A program made the translations under genes and the position numbers. A stretch of DNA of 64,000 bases from positions 186,001 through 250,000 of the forward strand of contig NZ_QNQZ01000008.1 in assembly GCF_003390935.1 (NCBI RefSeq). The letters are read 5' to 3'. The notes below the pieces were generated by a model that was given only the letters and a program-made list of their open reading frames with translations, ran no database searches and was not told where the DNA came from. This DNA comes from Lewinella sp. IMCC34191. Its GTDB lineage: Bacteria > Bacteroidota > Bacteroidia > Chitinophagales > Saprospiraceae. Shown piece after piece: positions 36,617-44,084 of this stretch (within the stretch, counting starts at the first letter, position 1; each line of letters begins with the position of its first letter).

Positions 36617-36653
36617 CAACCTTTCCGCCCCCGGCGGAGAGGTTGTCTTTTTT
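36617..36653 (+). terminator. Intrinsic terminator of the DksA-like gene
   Basis: A 13-bp stem (36617-36629 with 36633-36645, one G-U pair) has a CCC loop and is followed by TCTTTTTT. It lies 32 bases after the stop of the DksA-like gene and before lspA, so lspA should have its own promoter. This is the clearest intrinsic terminator in the window. Confidence 0.9.
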
Positions 36654-36673
36654 GGTGCCATCCCCCCACTCTT

Positions 36674-37282
36674 ATGTCCCGCAAGGCCCTCGTCGTCGTT
36701 ATCCTCCTTGCGGTGTTACTGTGCGACCAGGCCCTGAAAATCTGGGTGAAGACCCACCTGCACTACGGCGAGGAGCTGGAAATTCTTGGAATGGACCGGG
36801 TACTGATCCATTTCGTGGAAAACAACGGCATGGCCTTCGGGCTCTCCCTCGGCGGGCGAATCGGAAAACTGCTGCTCACCGGCTTTCGCATTGTAGCCGT
36901 GGTTTTGCTGGCTTACTACCTCGTTCGATTGCTAAAGGAGCAGGCATCGCGCTGGTTGCTGGCCGCCTTCGCCTGCATCGAAGCCGGAGCGGTTGGCAAC
37001 ATAATCGACAGTGTCTTCTACGGCGTCCTGTTTTCGGACTCCGGACCCCACGGCGGCGCTGCTACCTTCCTGCCGGCCGGAGGTGGCTACGAAAGCCTGT
37101 TTTTCGGTCGCGTGGTGGATATGTTCTACCTCCCCCTGTTCTACGGGATCTATCCCGACTGGATTCCCGGGCTGGGCGGCTCGTCCTTCCTGTTCTTCCG
37201 ACCGATCTTTAACCTCGCCGACGTATCCATATCGGCTGGGGTGATCCTGCTGCTGGCGTATTACTATTTGCGGAAAGCGTAA
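36674..37282 (+). CDS. lspA: Lipoprotein signal peptidase (signal peptidase II)
   Basis: This 202-residue inner-membrane aspartic protease cleaves prolipoprotein signal peptides. Four membrane helices are visible. The catalytic aspartates are Asp149 (FGRVVDMFY) and Asp183 (FNLADVSIS), with the conserved VENNGMAFG and GAVGNIID motifs. About 35 residues (113-148, GAATFLPAGGGYESLFFG) separate GNIID from the catalytic RVVD, more than in Escherichia coli, a known feature of Bacteroidota LspA. No ileS is adjacent. Confidence 0.95.
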   Translation: MSRKALVVVILLAVLLCDQALKIWVKTHLHYGEELEILGMDRVLIHFVENNGMAFGLSLGGRIGKLLLTGFRIVAVVLLAYYLVRLLKEQASRWLLAAFACIEAGAVGNIIDSVFYGVLFSDSGPHGGAATFLPAGGGYESLFFGRVVDMFYLPLFYGIYPDWIPGLGGSSFLFFRPIFNLADVSISAGVILLLAYYYLRKA

Positions 37283-37368
37283 GCCGGCCGCCGCAACTTT
37301 GTGGTCCCGGTTTGGATTCTCTTTCTTTGCGGTGCTATTCCGCTATCCGTCCACCAAAGCCTTTTCGC

Positions 37369-37815
37369 TTGCTTCGTTTGTCTTCCAACGCCACGCTTTT
37401 CCTGAAGCTTTTTGTTCCCGTGTTCTGGACGACGGTGTTGCTCGGCCTCACCGCCGTCATCTGGTTAGCCCCGGAGCATTATTTCGGTGGGGTACCGCTC
37501 CAGTCGCTCCGGTATGCCATGCTGCTCGTGCTGGTAGCCGGTGTAGGCACTTTTTATCTGGCCCTCTGGCCCCTCAAACGGGTGGAAACCGATGGTAACT
37601 TTCTCTACGTCAGCAATTACTTCAAGACGGCCCGGTATAATCTGATCGATGACGTGGCCCTGGTCCGGGAGAGTCGCTTCCTTTTTCTCAAGCTTTGCAC
37701 CATCGAGTTGCAGGCCAAGGGGACTTTTGGCAAGCAGATGCGGTTCATCGCCTCCCGCAAATCGTTCGATACGTTCCGTAGCGAGTTTGCCGGTGCCGTA
37801 CGTTTCGCGGGCTAG
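37369..37815 (+). CDS. Hypothetical membrane protein with PH-like domain
   Basis: This roughly 148-residue protein has two N-terminal helices (about 10-30 and 45-65), then a beta-rich domain (VETDGNFLYVSNYFKTARYN, LCTIELQAKGTFGKQMRFIA) resembling PH-like YdbS/DUF304 folds. The start is uncertain: TTG codons at 37312, 37369 and 37378 are in frame and there is no ATG; 37369 gives the shortest N-terminus before the first helix. It follows lspA by about 86 bases on the same strand. Function unknown. Confidence 0.6.
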   Translation: MLRLSSNATLFLKLFVPVFWTTVLLGLTAVIWLAPEHYFGGVPLQSLRYAMLLVLVAGVGTFYLALWPLKRVETDGNFLYVSNYFKTARYNLIDDVALVRESRFLFLKLCTIELQAKGTFGKQMRFIASRKSFDTFRSEFAGAVRFAG

Positions 37816-37824
37816 ATCAGCCCG

Positions 37825-39066
37825 TCACAATCGGGTATTGATCACGTTGTTATACAGGGAGCCGAAGGTGTAACTGAAGCCGAATCGCAAATCCGCGCTG
37901 TAGTTCGTGGCCAGCTGTGCCTGTCCCAGCAGAATATCCTCAATGCTTGCCTCGCCCTTTGCCAGACTGATCTGGTCGTTGATGATGTCGTAGCTGCCAC
38001 TCACGCTGAAGGAAAGTCCCTTGATCACCCGCACGTTGGCCTGGATGTCCAGGGAAAGGCGGTTCTTTTGAAAGTCATCGAGGTAATTACCGGCCGAGAC
38101 GCCGGCGAATACGGAGCCCCAGCGCTGGCGCAGCCGGAGGTTGATGTCGAGACTCTGGCGGGCCAGGCTCTCCTGCGTCTTGAGGTAGACCGTGGTATCC
38201 ACGTAGTTGTTGTAGACCCAGCCCACCCGGTAAGCAATGGTGAATTCCTTGAAGGGGACCTGGTTGTAATCGAAGATGTTGTATTCGATGGCAGGCGACA
38301 GCCGTGCACCCAGATTAATATTGCTGTAGGTAGAACTGCTGACGCTCGGGAAGAACCCGACCGACCAGTGGTTGCTGATGCTCCTGACGACCCGTCCGTC
38401 AATACCCTGGTCGCGGCGAATGGATATCAGGGGATCCTTATCTTTTTGATCAATGCGCTCGATGCGGTAGAAAAAGTTAGGGCTGAAGCGCAGCCGCCAG
38501 TCCGGGGTAGTGCGGTCGGCCTCAAAACGGAGGCGCAAATCGTTACGGCTTCGCTGGCTTTCGATATCGGAACTAAAGGAGGCGCTGGCCTCGAAAATCC
38601 AGCTGTTCCAGTGATCCGCATTTGCTTCTTCGACGTCTTCCGTTTCCACTTCGGACACTTCCGGGGCTTCCGCGGTGAGGTCGACCATGTCGGCGTAGTC
38701 GGTACCCGCGAGGAAGCCGGCCAGGCCGAGTTCGATGCGTTTATTGAGGTACTCGTCCCGCTCCAGTCCGGTCATGACCGCCGTTGTCGAGACTTTGAAA
38801 TTGAGGCTGTTGCCGGCCAGTTCCTGCTGACCTTTGAACTGGAGGTCGTAGACCCGGCCGCCGTTCGACAGGTAATTGGTAACGATGAAAAGGTTGACCT
38901 GCGCGTTGACCGGGTCGATGGTGTGATTGACGTAATTGAGCTCCTGCTTCAGCAGGGTTCGGTTGCAATCGCACTCGGTGAAGAGGTTCAGCCGTTTTTG
39001 CCCGTAGCTCGTTGAAGTCAATAGCAGAGCGTACGCCAACAGGGCGCAAACGGGTAAAAATCTCAT
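37825..39066 (-). CDS. Outer-membrane beta-barrel-like protein
   Basis: This 413-residue protein has a signal peptide (MRFLPVCALLAYALLLTSTS) followed by a Cys pair (ECDCNRTLL) and a long series of amphipathic strands, ending in an aromatic C-terminal strand (FGFSYTFGSLYNNVINTRL). It is probably an outer-membrane barrel of the DUF481-like type. An acidic stretch (EAPEVSEVETEDVEEAN) lies near residues 150-167. Start at the signal-peptide ATG rather than 39123. A -7 box lies 20 bases upstream. Confidence 0.75.
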   Translation of the reverse strand: MRFLPVCALLAYALLLTSTSYGQKRLNLFTECDCNRTLLKQELNYVNHTIDPVNAQVNLFIVTNYLSNGGRVYDLQFKGQQELAGNSLNFKVSTTAVMTGLERDEYLNKRIELGLAGFLAGTDYADMVDLTAEAPEVSEVETEDVEEANADHWNSWIFEASASFSSDIESQRSRNDLRLRFEADRTTPDWRLRFSPNFFYRIERIDQKDKDPLISIRRDQGIDGRVVRSISNHWSVGFFPSVSSSTYSNINLGARLSPAIEYNIFDYNQVPFKEFTIAYRVGWVYNNYVDTTVYLKTQESLARQSLDINLRLRQRWGSVFAGVSAGNYLDDFQKNRLSLDIQANVRVIKGLSFSVSGSYDIINDQISLAKGEASIEDILLGQAQLATNYSADLRFGFSYTFGSLYNNVINTRL

Positions 39067-39085
39067 TGGCTGGGTAGTTAAACGG

Positions 39086-39117
39086 CAAAAGTATACAATA
39101 AGCGACCGCGAATTCAA
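39086..39117 (-). promoter_or_regulatory. Promoter of the 37825-39066 gene (GTTG-20-TACTTTTG)
   Basis: On the minus strand TACTTTTG (39086-39093) is an exact -7 box, and a TTG element (39114-39117 reads GTTG) lies 20 bases upstream, the spacing used by other promoters here. The ATG is 19 bases downstream. It places an independent promoter just after the photolyase stop. Confidence 0.6.
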
Positions 39118-39138
39118 CCCCATGATAACCCCATTTTG

Positions 39139-40479
39139 CTATGATCGAGCCTCAGCCAGTGCTTCTTTGTATACGCGAAGTGCCCGATCGCGCCCAAATT
39201 TATGGGGTACGATGGGTTCCTGCGGATAGCTTTCCGTACCATACTCCGGCACCCAGCGCTTAACGTATCGATATTCTTTATCGAATTTCCGCTGCTGGCT
39301 ATCAAAGTTAAAGATACGGAAGTAGGGTTGGGCATCCACGCCGCCGCCCGCCGCCCACTGCCATCCGCCGTTGTTGCTGGCCAGTTCGTAGCAGAGGAGT
39401 TTGTCCGCGAAGTACTTTTCCCCCAGCCGCCAGTCGATCAGCAGGTGCTTGGTCAAATAACTCGCCACAATCATGCGTACCCGATTGTGCATGAAGCCGG
39501 TAGCGTTTAGCTGCCGCATGCCCGCATCCACGATCGGGACGCCGGTCTTGCCCTCGCACCACAGCCGGAAGTGTTCTTCCTTATTTATCCAGGGAATATG
39601 ATCGTATTCCGGCCGGTAATTCCCCTTGGCGACGTGTGGAAAGGCCTGCAGAATGTTGGAATAGAAGTCCCGCCAGATCAATTCCCCCAGCAGGGTATCG
39701 TTAGTAGTCCGCGCCAGGCGTGCCCGTTCCCGGATGCTTACGGTTCCGTGGCGAAGGTGCGGCCCCCAGCGAGTCGTTCCCGCTACCGCTGGAAAGTCCC
39801 GGTTCTGGTCATAGTGTGTAAGCAAATCCCGACCCTCCGCGGCGGGCGGCACCTCAACACCGGAGGGGGCAAAGCCCATCTCTGCAAGGGTCGGGATCGG
39901 GTAGGGCCCCTTCTCCGGCAGGAGGTGATGCAGGTACCGTTCGGTCGGGTAAGGCTTAAGGAAATAACTGATTTTCTCTTCCCCGAAGGAGACGAGGCGG
40001 CTGTCCAACGTCCGGAGCCAAGTGCGCATGTAGGGCGTATAGACCGTGTAGGGTCCTCCCGCTTTCTTCTGCACCTCATCGCTCTCAAAGATGACGTGGT
40101 CCTTATAGTCGCGAAAGGGTATTTCCCGAATAGACAGCAGGTTGGCTACCGCCCGGTCGCGCTCCAGGGCATAGGGCTCGTAGTCGCGGTTCGTGTACAC
40201 GGCCTCAGGCCGAAGACTATCCCGTAGAAACTCCCACACTTCCAGCGGATATCCGTAAAAGACCCGCAAATCGCTGCCGTATTCCCGATACGCCTTCGCG
40301 AGTTCCGTGACGCTATCGTGGATGAACTCTACCCGCGCATCCTTCTTGCTCGGCAACTCATCCAGAATATTTCGATCGAAGATGAAGACCGGTAAAACGG
40401 GACCACCCCCTAGGAGGGTGTGGTACAATCCGGCATTATCGCTGATGCGAAGGTCGCGGCGGTGCCAGAATATGGTCAT
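39139..40479 (-). CDS. phrB: Deoxyribodipyrimidine photolyase (class I CPD photolyase)
   Basis: This 446-residue light-dependent DNA repair enzyme splits cyclobutane pyrimidine dimers using FADH- and an antenna cofactor. The N-terminal Rossmann domain begins MTIFWHRRDLRISDNAGLYH. The FAD-binding C-terminal domain shows TTRWGPHLRHGTVSIRE, WCEGKTGVPIVDAGMRQL, GFMHNRVRMIVASYLTKH and NNGGWQWAAGGG. The usual FRIFNP motif reads FRIFNF, a small departure near the active site. Length is normal. Monocistronic; its 5' gap of 203 bases holds no clear promoter box. Confidence 0.95.
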   Translation of the reverse strand: MTIFWHRRDLRISDNAGLYHTLLGGGPVLPVFIFDRNILDELPSKKDARVEFIHDSVTELAKAYREYGSDLRVFYGYPLEVWEFLRDSLRPEAVYTNRDYEPYALERDRAVANLLSIREIPFRDYKDHVIFESDEVQKKAGGPYTVYTPYMRTWLRTLDSRLVSFGEEKISYFLKPYPTERYLHHLLPEKGPYPIPTLAEMGFAPSGVEVPPAAEGRDLLTHYDQNRDFPAVAGTTRWGPHLRHGTVSIRERARLARTTNDTLLGELIWRDFYSNILQAFPHVAKGNYRPEYDHIPWINKEEHFRLWCEGKTGVPIVDAGMRQLNATGFMHNRVRMIVASYLTKHLLIDWRLGEKYFADKLLCYELASNNGGWQWAAGGGVDAQPYFRIFNFDSQQRKFDKEYRYVKRWVPEYGTESYPQEPIVPHKFGRDRALRVYKEALAEARS

Positions 40480-40682
40480 GGTTAGTACGGTAGTCCAGTA
40501 GGTGGTCTCCTATTGGTTTGTTAATGCAGTGGGTAGCCTGCTGGTACGTCAGTCTGCTGGATTTGGGACCGCACAATGGTCGGTTACTGGCTGAGCAAGA
40601 TGGCTATCACCGTACGCTGCGCCGTCATCCCCAAAATCTAGCATGACGATCAGGCGAGCCGAATAAAAGAGGAAAGAACGAA

Positions 40683-41018
40683 CTATACCTCATCCGGATC
40701 CTCGTACTCAACGCGGAACTTCTCGATCATCTCCTCACTGAGACTGTCCGCGTATACGCCGTAGGCGTCGACAAGAAGGCCTTTGGTGCCGTCACCGGTT
40801 TCGATGCCGTATAGGACGCTGTTGTCGCCGGCACTGCTCATGCCCTCGAAGCGGTAGGTGTGGGTGATGGTGAAGTCAGAGGGGGCGTAGGTTTTGCTAT
40901 TCTGCTTGCACTCCAGGTATTCTTCCTTCTGGTTGAAATCTTTATTGTAGCCCTTCTTCTTGAGGTCTTCAATGGCGAAGGAGAGGGTATCGTAGGGGTT
41001 CTCTTGTAGGATTGGCAC
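40683..41018 (-). CDS. Conserved small protein (Bacteroidota YDTLSxAI family)
   Basis: This 111-residue protein has the N-terminal motif NPYDTLSFAIEDLKKKGYNK, then YRFEGMSSAGDNSVLYGIET and GLLVDAYGVYADSLSEEM. Relatives in Bacteroidota are often labelled phosphoribosylpyrophosphate synthetase, but the size and absence of the PRPP-binding loop make that name unlikely. No signal peptide. Function unknown. It is followed by an outer-membrane protein gene that is separate. Confidence 0.78.
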   Translation of the reverse strand: MPILQENPYDTLSFAIEDLKKKGYNKDFNQKEEYLECKQNSKTYAPSDFTITHTYRFEGMSSAGDNSVLYGIETGDGTKGLLVDAYGVYADSLSEEMIEKFRVEYEDPDEV

Positions 41019-41075
41019 TGGCGTATGGTAATGGTACGTTGGTATAAGTCGGTACCCCGCCCGGCGGTTCGCAGA

Positions 41076-41723
41076 TCAGAGCGCGTAAAACAGACCGAAG
41101 TGCCCGCCGAAGGCACGGCGAATACTGGTCTGGGCTTCGGTATCGCCCGGCCGGATCACGTTACTGAAGCCCTGGAGGTAGCGTCCGTCAACCTGCACCG
41201 TCACCGGGCCGAATTCCAGATTGAACCCGAGGCCGGCGCGAAGACCGTAGTTGATCCGGAAGGACAGATCGTTGCCGTAGTAGGTGTAATCCGGGTAATC
41301 TTCCGGATCGAAGCCAACGGGCAGGGTTTGGGATTCGCCGATCGGCACGGAAACGTAAGGACCGGCCTGTAGCATCGGCTGAAACCAACCGCGACCGACA
41401 CTGAACTGCGTCAGGATCTGGAGCTCGACGTATTCCCTGTCGCGCCGGTAGATACCTCCGTCCAGATCCTCCTGCCAACCGGCCTGTTCGTATGCTACTT
41501 CCGCCTGGAAGCCCACCAGTTGCTTATCGAAATAGCGCAGGGCGATGCCGTAGGTGCGGCCCTCCACGGTATTCACGTCGCGATTGGGGGTAAAGTCCAT
41601 CTCGCTATACTGCTGCCCACCGACTATACCCAGCTGCAGGCGGCGGTAATCGATGGAGTCGGTCTGGCCGAAAAGGGCAAGGCCGGTAAAGAGAAAACTG
41701 ATGGACAGGATAAATCGTAGCAT
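41076..41723 (-). CDS. Outer-membrane beta-barrel protein (PorT-like)
   Basis: This 215-residue protein has a signal peptide (MLRFILSISFLFTGLALFGQ) and repeated amphipathic strands ending with an aromatic last strand (FGGHFGLFYAL). The pattern (GIVGGQQYSEMDFTPNRDVN, RINYGLRAGLGFNLEFG, VDGRYLQGFSNVI) resembles the PorT-type outer_membrane beta-barrel family of Bacteroidota. ATG at 41723 is chosen over a TTG two codons upstream. A TACTTTTG box is 28 bases upstream. Confidence 0.8.
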   Translation of the reverse strand: MLRFILSISFLFTGLALFGQTDSIDYRRLQLGIVGGQQYSEMDFTPNRDVNTVEGRTYGIALRYFDKQLVGFQAEVAYEQAGWQEDLDGGIYRRDREYVELQILTQFSVGRGWFQPMLQAGPYVSVPIGESQTLPVGFDPEDYPDYTYYGNDLSFRINYGLRAGLGFNLEFGPVTVQVDGRYLQGFSNVIRPGDTEAQTSIRRAFGGHFGLFYAL

Positions 41724-41751
41724 AAGCAATAAGGGCGGCGGAGCGCAGGTA

Positions 41752-41759
41752 CAAAAGTA
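41752..41759 (-). promoter_or_regulatory. -7 promoter box (TACTTTTG) of the PorT-like gene
   Basis: Exact TAnnTTTG match on the minus strand, 28 bases upstream of the ATG at 41723. No -33 TTTG at 20 bases. The gene at 41793 starts on the other strand, so this is part of a divergent promoter region. Confidence 0.45.
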
Positions 41760-41792
41760 GGACGAAAACAGGGGTGACGGCGTTACCTTACC

Positions 41793-42587
41793 ATGATGAT
41801 ACGCTTGGTAGCCGTGCTGTGGTTTGGAATGCTGGCGGGATGCTTGTCTGCGCAGGTATCCGACTTTTTTTTAGACCCCGCAGGGAAGGCGTACTATTTA
41901 CTAGACGATGCCCGCCTCGCAACGCCAAACCCTTTGGGCGAGAATACCTACAGCTTTTACGATAGTAGCCTCGGGTCGCCCGACTACGTCGACGTGACCA
42001 ATCCCTTTCAAATACTGGTCTATTATCGGGAGTACGGAACGGTAGTGGTCCTCGACCGTACCCTCAGCGAGCTGGACCGCATCGATCTGTTCGCCAACGA
42101 AAGCATCCGCCAGCCCGGGGTCATTGCGCGGAGCTACGACGACGGGATGTGGGTCTTCGATAATTGGGACTTCCGGCTGCTTAGACTCAACGGGACAGGG
42201 GAGATCGAGCACCAGACCAATAACCTCCGCCTGCAGCTGGGCATCTCCGGTGCACCCGATGCCCTGTTCGTTGATCGCAACCGCGTGATGCTCTACTTCG
42301 CGGCGGACGACCGGATGGCCGTATTCACCAACTACGGCAAGTTCCTTTCGTGGGTCGCGGTGCCACCGGGACTTACGCTGTCGTGGCGGGCTCCCCATCT
42401 CCTGGCCATCGGCGAGGGCCAACACTGGCTATGGACCCCCGGCGAGGAAGGCTTAGTACCACTGGGTACGCTACCCGAGGACCTGGCCTCCGCCGGCCGT
42501 ATTCTGTTTACCACCGAGGGGTACGTAACCACCGTACCTGGAGTATTGCAAATAAGGGGCAAGGCCTTTTCAAACAAAAAACAATAA
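41793..42587 (+). CDS. Secreted hypothetical protein, beta-propeller-like
   Basis: This 264-residue protein has a signal peptide (MMIRLVAVLWFGMLAGCLSAQ; a lipoprotein-type cysteine at residue 17 is not in a convincing lipobox) and repeated blades with YY/FD..D motifs (VLDRTLSELDRIDLF, DDGMWVFDNWDFRLLRLN, DDRMAVFTNYGKFLSW) that suggest a short beta-propeller. No enzyme motif. It is followed 65 bases downstream by the glucosaminidase gene, which has its own promoter. The second ATG at 41796 is also possible. Confidence 0.7.
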   Translation: MMIRLVAVLWFGMLAGCLSAQVSDFFLDPAGKAYYLLDDARLATPNPLGENTYSFYDSSLGSPDYVDVTNPFQILVYYREYGTVVVLDRTLSELDRIDLFANESIRQPGVIARSYDDGMWVFDNWDFRLLRLNGTGEIEHQTNNLRLQLGISGAPDALFVDRNRVMLYFAADDRMAVFTNYGKFLSWVAVPPGLTLSWRAPHLLAIGEGQHWLWTPGEEGLVPLGTLPEDLASAGRILFTTEGYVTTVPGVLQIRGKAFSNKKQ

Positions 42588-42592
42588 AACAA

Positions 42593-42624
42593 TTTGTTTG
42601 ATGTAGAGTAATTTCCTAACTTTG
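42593..42624 (+). promoter_or_regulatory. Promoter of the glucosaminidase gene (TTTG-20-TAACTTTG)
   Basis: A -33 TTTG (42593-42596) and a -7 TAACTTTG (42617-42624), with a 20-base spacer, match the Bacteroidota sigma-factor consensus in full. The ATG is 29 bases downstream of the -7 box. Confidence 0.75.
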
Positions 42625-42652
42625 CTACCGTAGTTCGAAAAAAGGTTGCAAA

Positions 42653-43390
42653 ATGAAATATTCTCTCCCCCGCCTGACGGCCTTCGTCGGCAGGCACTGG
42701 CTGCGGCTTGGCCTGATTGGCTGTGCGCTCTTCCTGCTCTCCCAGAAGCAGGTCAATTTTAATGTGAAACTCGGTCACCCTGACGCGAATGACTCGGCTC
42801 CGGCACTGGATGAAACCTCGCCCGCCGATGCGCCTTCGGACGAAGCGCCCGTGACATATTATACCGAGGAGGGGACCGCTTCCGCCAAGAGCGGGGGCTT
42901 CTTTTCCCGCTTTAACATCTTCGGTAGTTCCGAACCGGATCTTTACGAACGGCTCAACGGGCAGCCCGAAGCGGACATCGACGCCTTTTTGACCCGCTTC
43001 GGTCACGTGGCGCAGGCCGAACAGGAGAAGTTCGGCATCCCCGCAAGCGTCATCCTGGCTACCGGCTTGCTGTACAGCCGGAGCGGTAAAGGCACGACCG
43101 CTCAATCCCTCAATAATTACTTCCGCTTACCCTGCGGTGCGGACTGGCAGGGGGCGACCGGCCAGGCGGACGGATCTTGCCTGCGGCGGTACGAAAGTGC
43201 CTGGACAAGCTTCCGCGACTTCAGCCTAACCCTCACCGCGGGCGAGTATACCCGCCTTGCGCAATTCGGTCCGCGCGATTACCGCCGGTGGTCTGCCGGT
43301 ATGCAGGAACTGGGCTTCCTGGACAACGAACAGCTGGCGACCGACATCCAACGGACGATCGATCGCTACCAACTCTTTCGCTTCGACTAG
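42653..43390 (+). CDS. Glucosaminidase-domain peptidoglycan hydrolase
   Basis: This 245-residue protein has an N-terminal membrane anchor (about residues 14-34), a Pro/Ala/Asp-rich linker, and a C-terminal glucosaminidase domain (about 105-245): DAFLTRFGHVAQAEQEKFGI, SVILATGLLYSRSGKGTTA, NNYFRLPCGADWQ and YESAWTSFRDFSLTL. Family members are N-acetylglucosaminidases of the LytD/FlgJ type (GH73). The family Glu usually following SVILAQ is here TGLL, so the catalytic residue is not confirmed. A canonical promoter precedes it. Confidence 0.82.
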   Translation: MKYSLPRLTAFVGRHWLRLGLIGCALFLLSQKQVNFNVKLGHPDANDSAPALDETSPADAPSDEAPVTYYTEEGTASAKSGGFFSRFNIFGSSEPDLYERLNGQPEADIDAFLTRFGHVAQAEQEKFGIPASVILATGLLYSRSGKGTTAQSLNNYFRLPCGADWQGATGQADGSCLRRYESAWTSFRDFSLTLTAGEYTRLAQFGPRDYRRWSAGMQELGFLDNEQLATDIQRTIDRYQLFRFD

Positions 43391-43401
43391 GCCTGGGCGG
43401 G

Positions 43402-43809
43402 TTATTCTTCCTCGTCGCCTAACTTGTCGAAGAGCTGGTTGGCCAGCATGTAGTGGTACCACTTCAGGAGCCGTTTGATGTCGCTGGCGTGTACCCGGTC
43501 CTTATCGTAGGTAGGCAGTACGTCCTCGAAGTAATCAAAAAGGCGCTCGCCCTTCTCGTTGGCTGCGGGAGCCGGGTTGTCTTCCTGCTGTTCCAGCATC
43601 CGGTCGAATACCTTGCGCAACGGCTCGGCATCTCCGTCCTCGGTATACACGGCCATGCTTTCCAGCGGCGCGAATTGATGCTTCCGGGCCGGTGCGAAAC
43701 GGCGCTTTCCGGATTCCATTTCTTCCACGATTACGCCCCCCTTGCGTTCGGTGACGACGGTGTATAGTCCGGGTAGTCCGGTGACGGCTATGATCTCTGC
43801 AAATTTCAT
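43402..43809 (-). CDS. DUF5606 family protein
   Basis: This 135-residue cytoplasmic protein matches the conserved Bacteroidota family DUF5606: MKFAEIIAVTGLPGLYTVVT at the N-terminus, KRRFAPARKHQFAPLESMAV, PLRKVFDRMLEQQ and the C-terminal VHASDIKRLLKWYHYMLANQ helix. Function not established. It has a TACCTTCG box 4 bases before the ATG. It lies 11 bases from the convergent glucosaminidase stop. Confidence 0.85.
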   Translation of the reverse strand: MKFAEIIAVTGLPGLYTVVTERKGGVIVEEMESGKRRFAPARKHQFAPLESMAVYTEDGDAEPLRKVFDRMLEQQEDNPAPAANEKGERLFDYFEDVLPTYDKDRVHASDIKRLLKWYHYMLANQLFDKLGDEEE

Positions 43810-43813
43810 GGCG

Positions 43814-43821
43814 CGAAGGTA
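43814..43821 (-). promoter_or_regulatory. -7-like box (TACCTTCG) 4 nt before the DUF5606 gene
   Basis: One mismatch from TAnnTTTG on the minus strand and ending 4 bases before the ATG at 43809; it implies a leaderless or very short leader transcript. Confidence 0.4.
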
Positions 43822-43825
43822 TTGA

Positions 43826-44043
43826 TTAGTACGGTAGGGGGGAAGTACGCTGGCTTCGCCATCTGGTTAGTACGGTAGTCTTTAGTCGGCTGGCTGCGCC
43901 ACCCGGGGTGGTACGGTAGTAGCTCCCTTTGGTCGCTGTTAGTAGGGTAGTCCTTTAGTCGGCTGGCTTCGCCGATCCGGAGTAGTACGGTAGGTGGGGT
44001 CATGGGATGTGCGTCGCAGCGTAGCGGGGGGGCTGATCCCATG
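43826..44043. repeat. Intergenic short-repeat cluster (TAGTACGGTAG and GGCTGGCTTCGCC)
   Basis: The 275-base gap between DUF5606 and the E1 gene holds TTAGTACGGTAG at 43826 and 43867 and variants near 43910, 43940 and 43983. The longer unit TTTAGTCGGCTGGCTTCGCC occurs near 43954, with a variant near 43880. An inverted repeat lies at 44001-44008 and 44036-44043 (CATGGGAT / ATCCCATG). The GGTTAGTACGGTAGTC unit also occurs just upstream of the photolyase gene at about 40480-40495. No coding potential. Confidence 0.7.
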
Positions 44044-44084
44044 CCTGCCGACCCGGAAAGACTAACGAACTCAAAGGTAAAACC

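Noticed and set aside
40683-41018. Annotation as phosphoribosylpyrophosphate synthetase
   Set aside because: Too short and without the PRPP-binding loop; kept as a conserved protein of unknown function.
42541-42600. Poly-A/T-rich 3' end of the 41793 gene as a terminator
   Set aside because: No hairpin found; the T/A-rich stretch is part of the next gene's -33 region.
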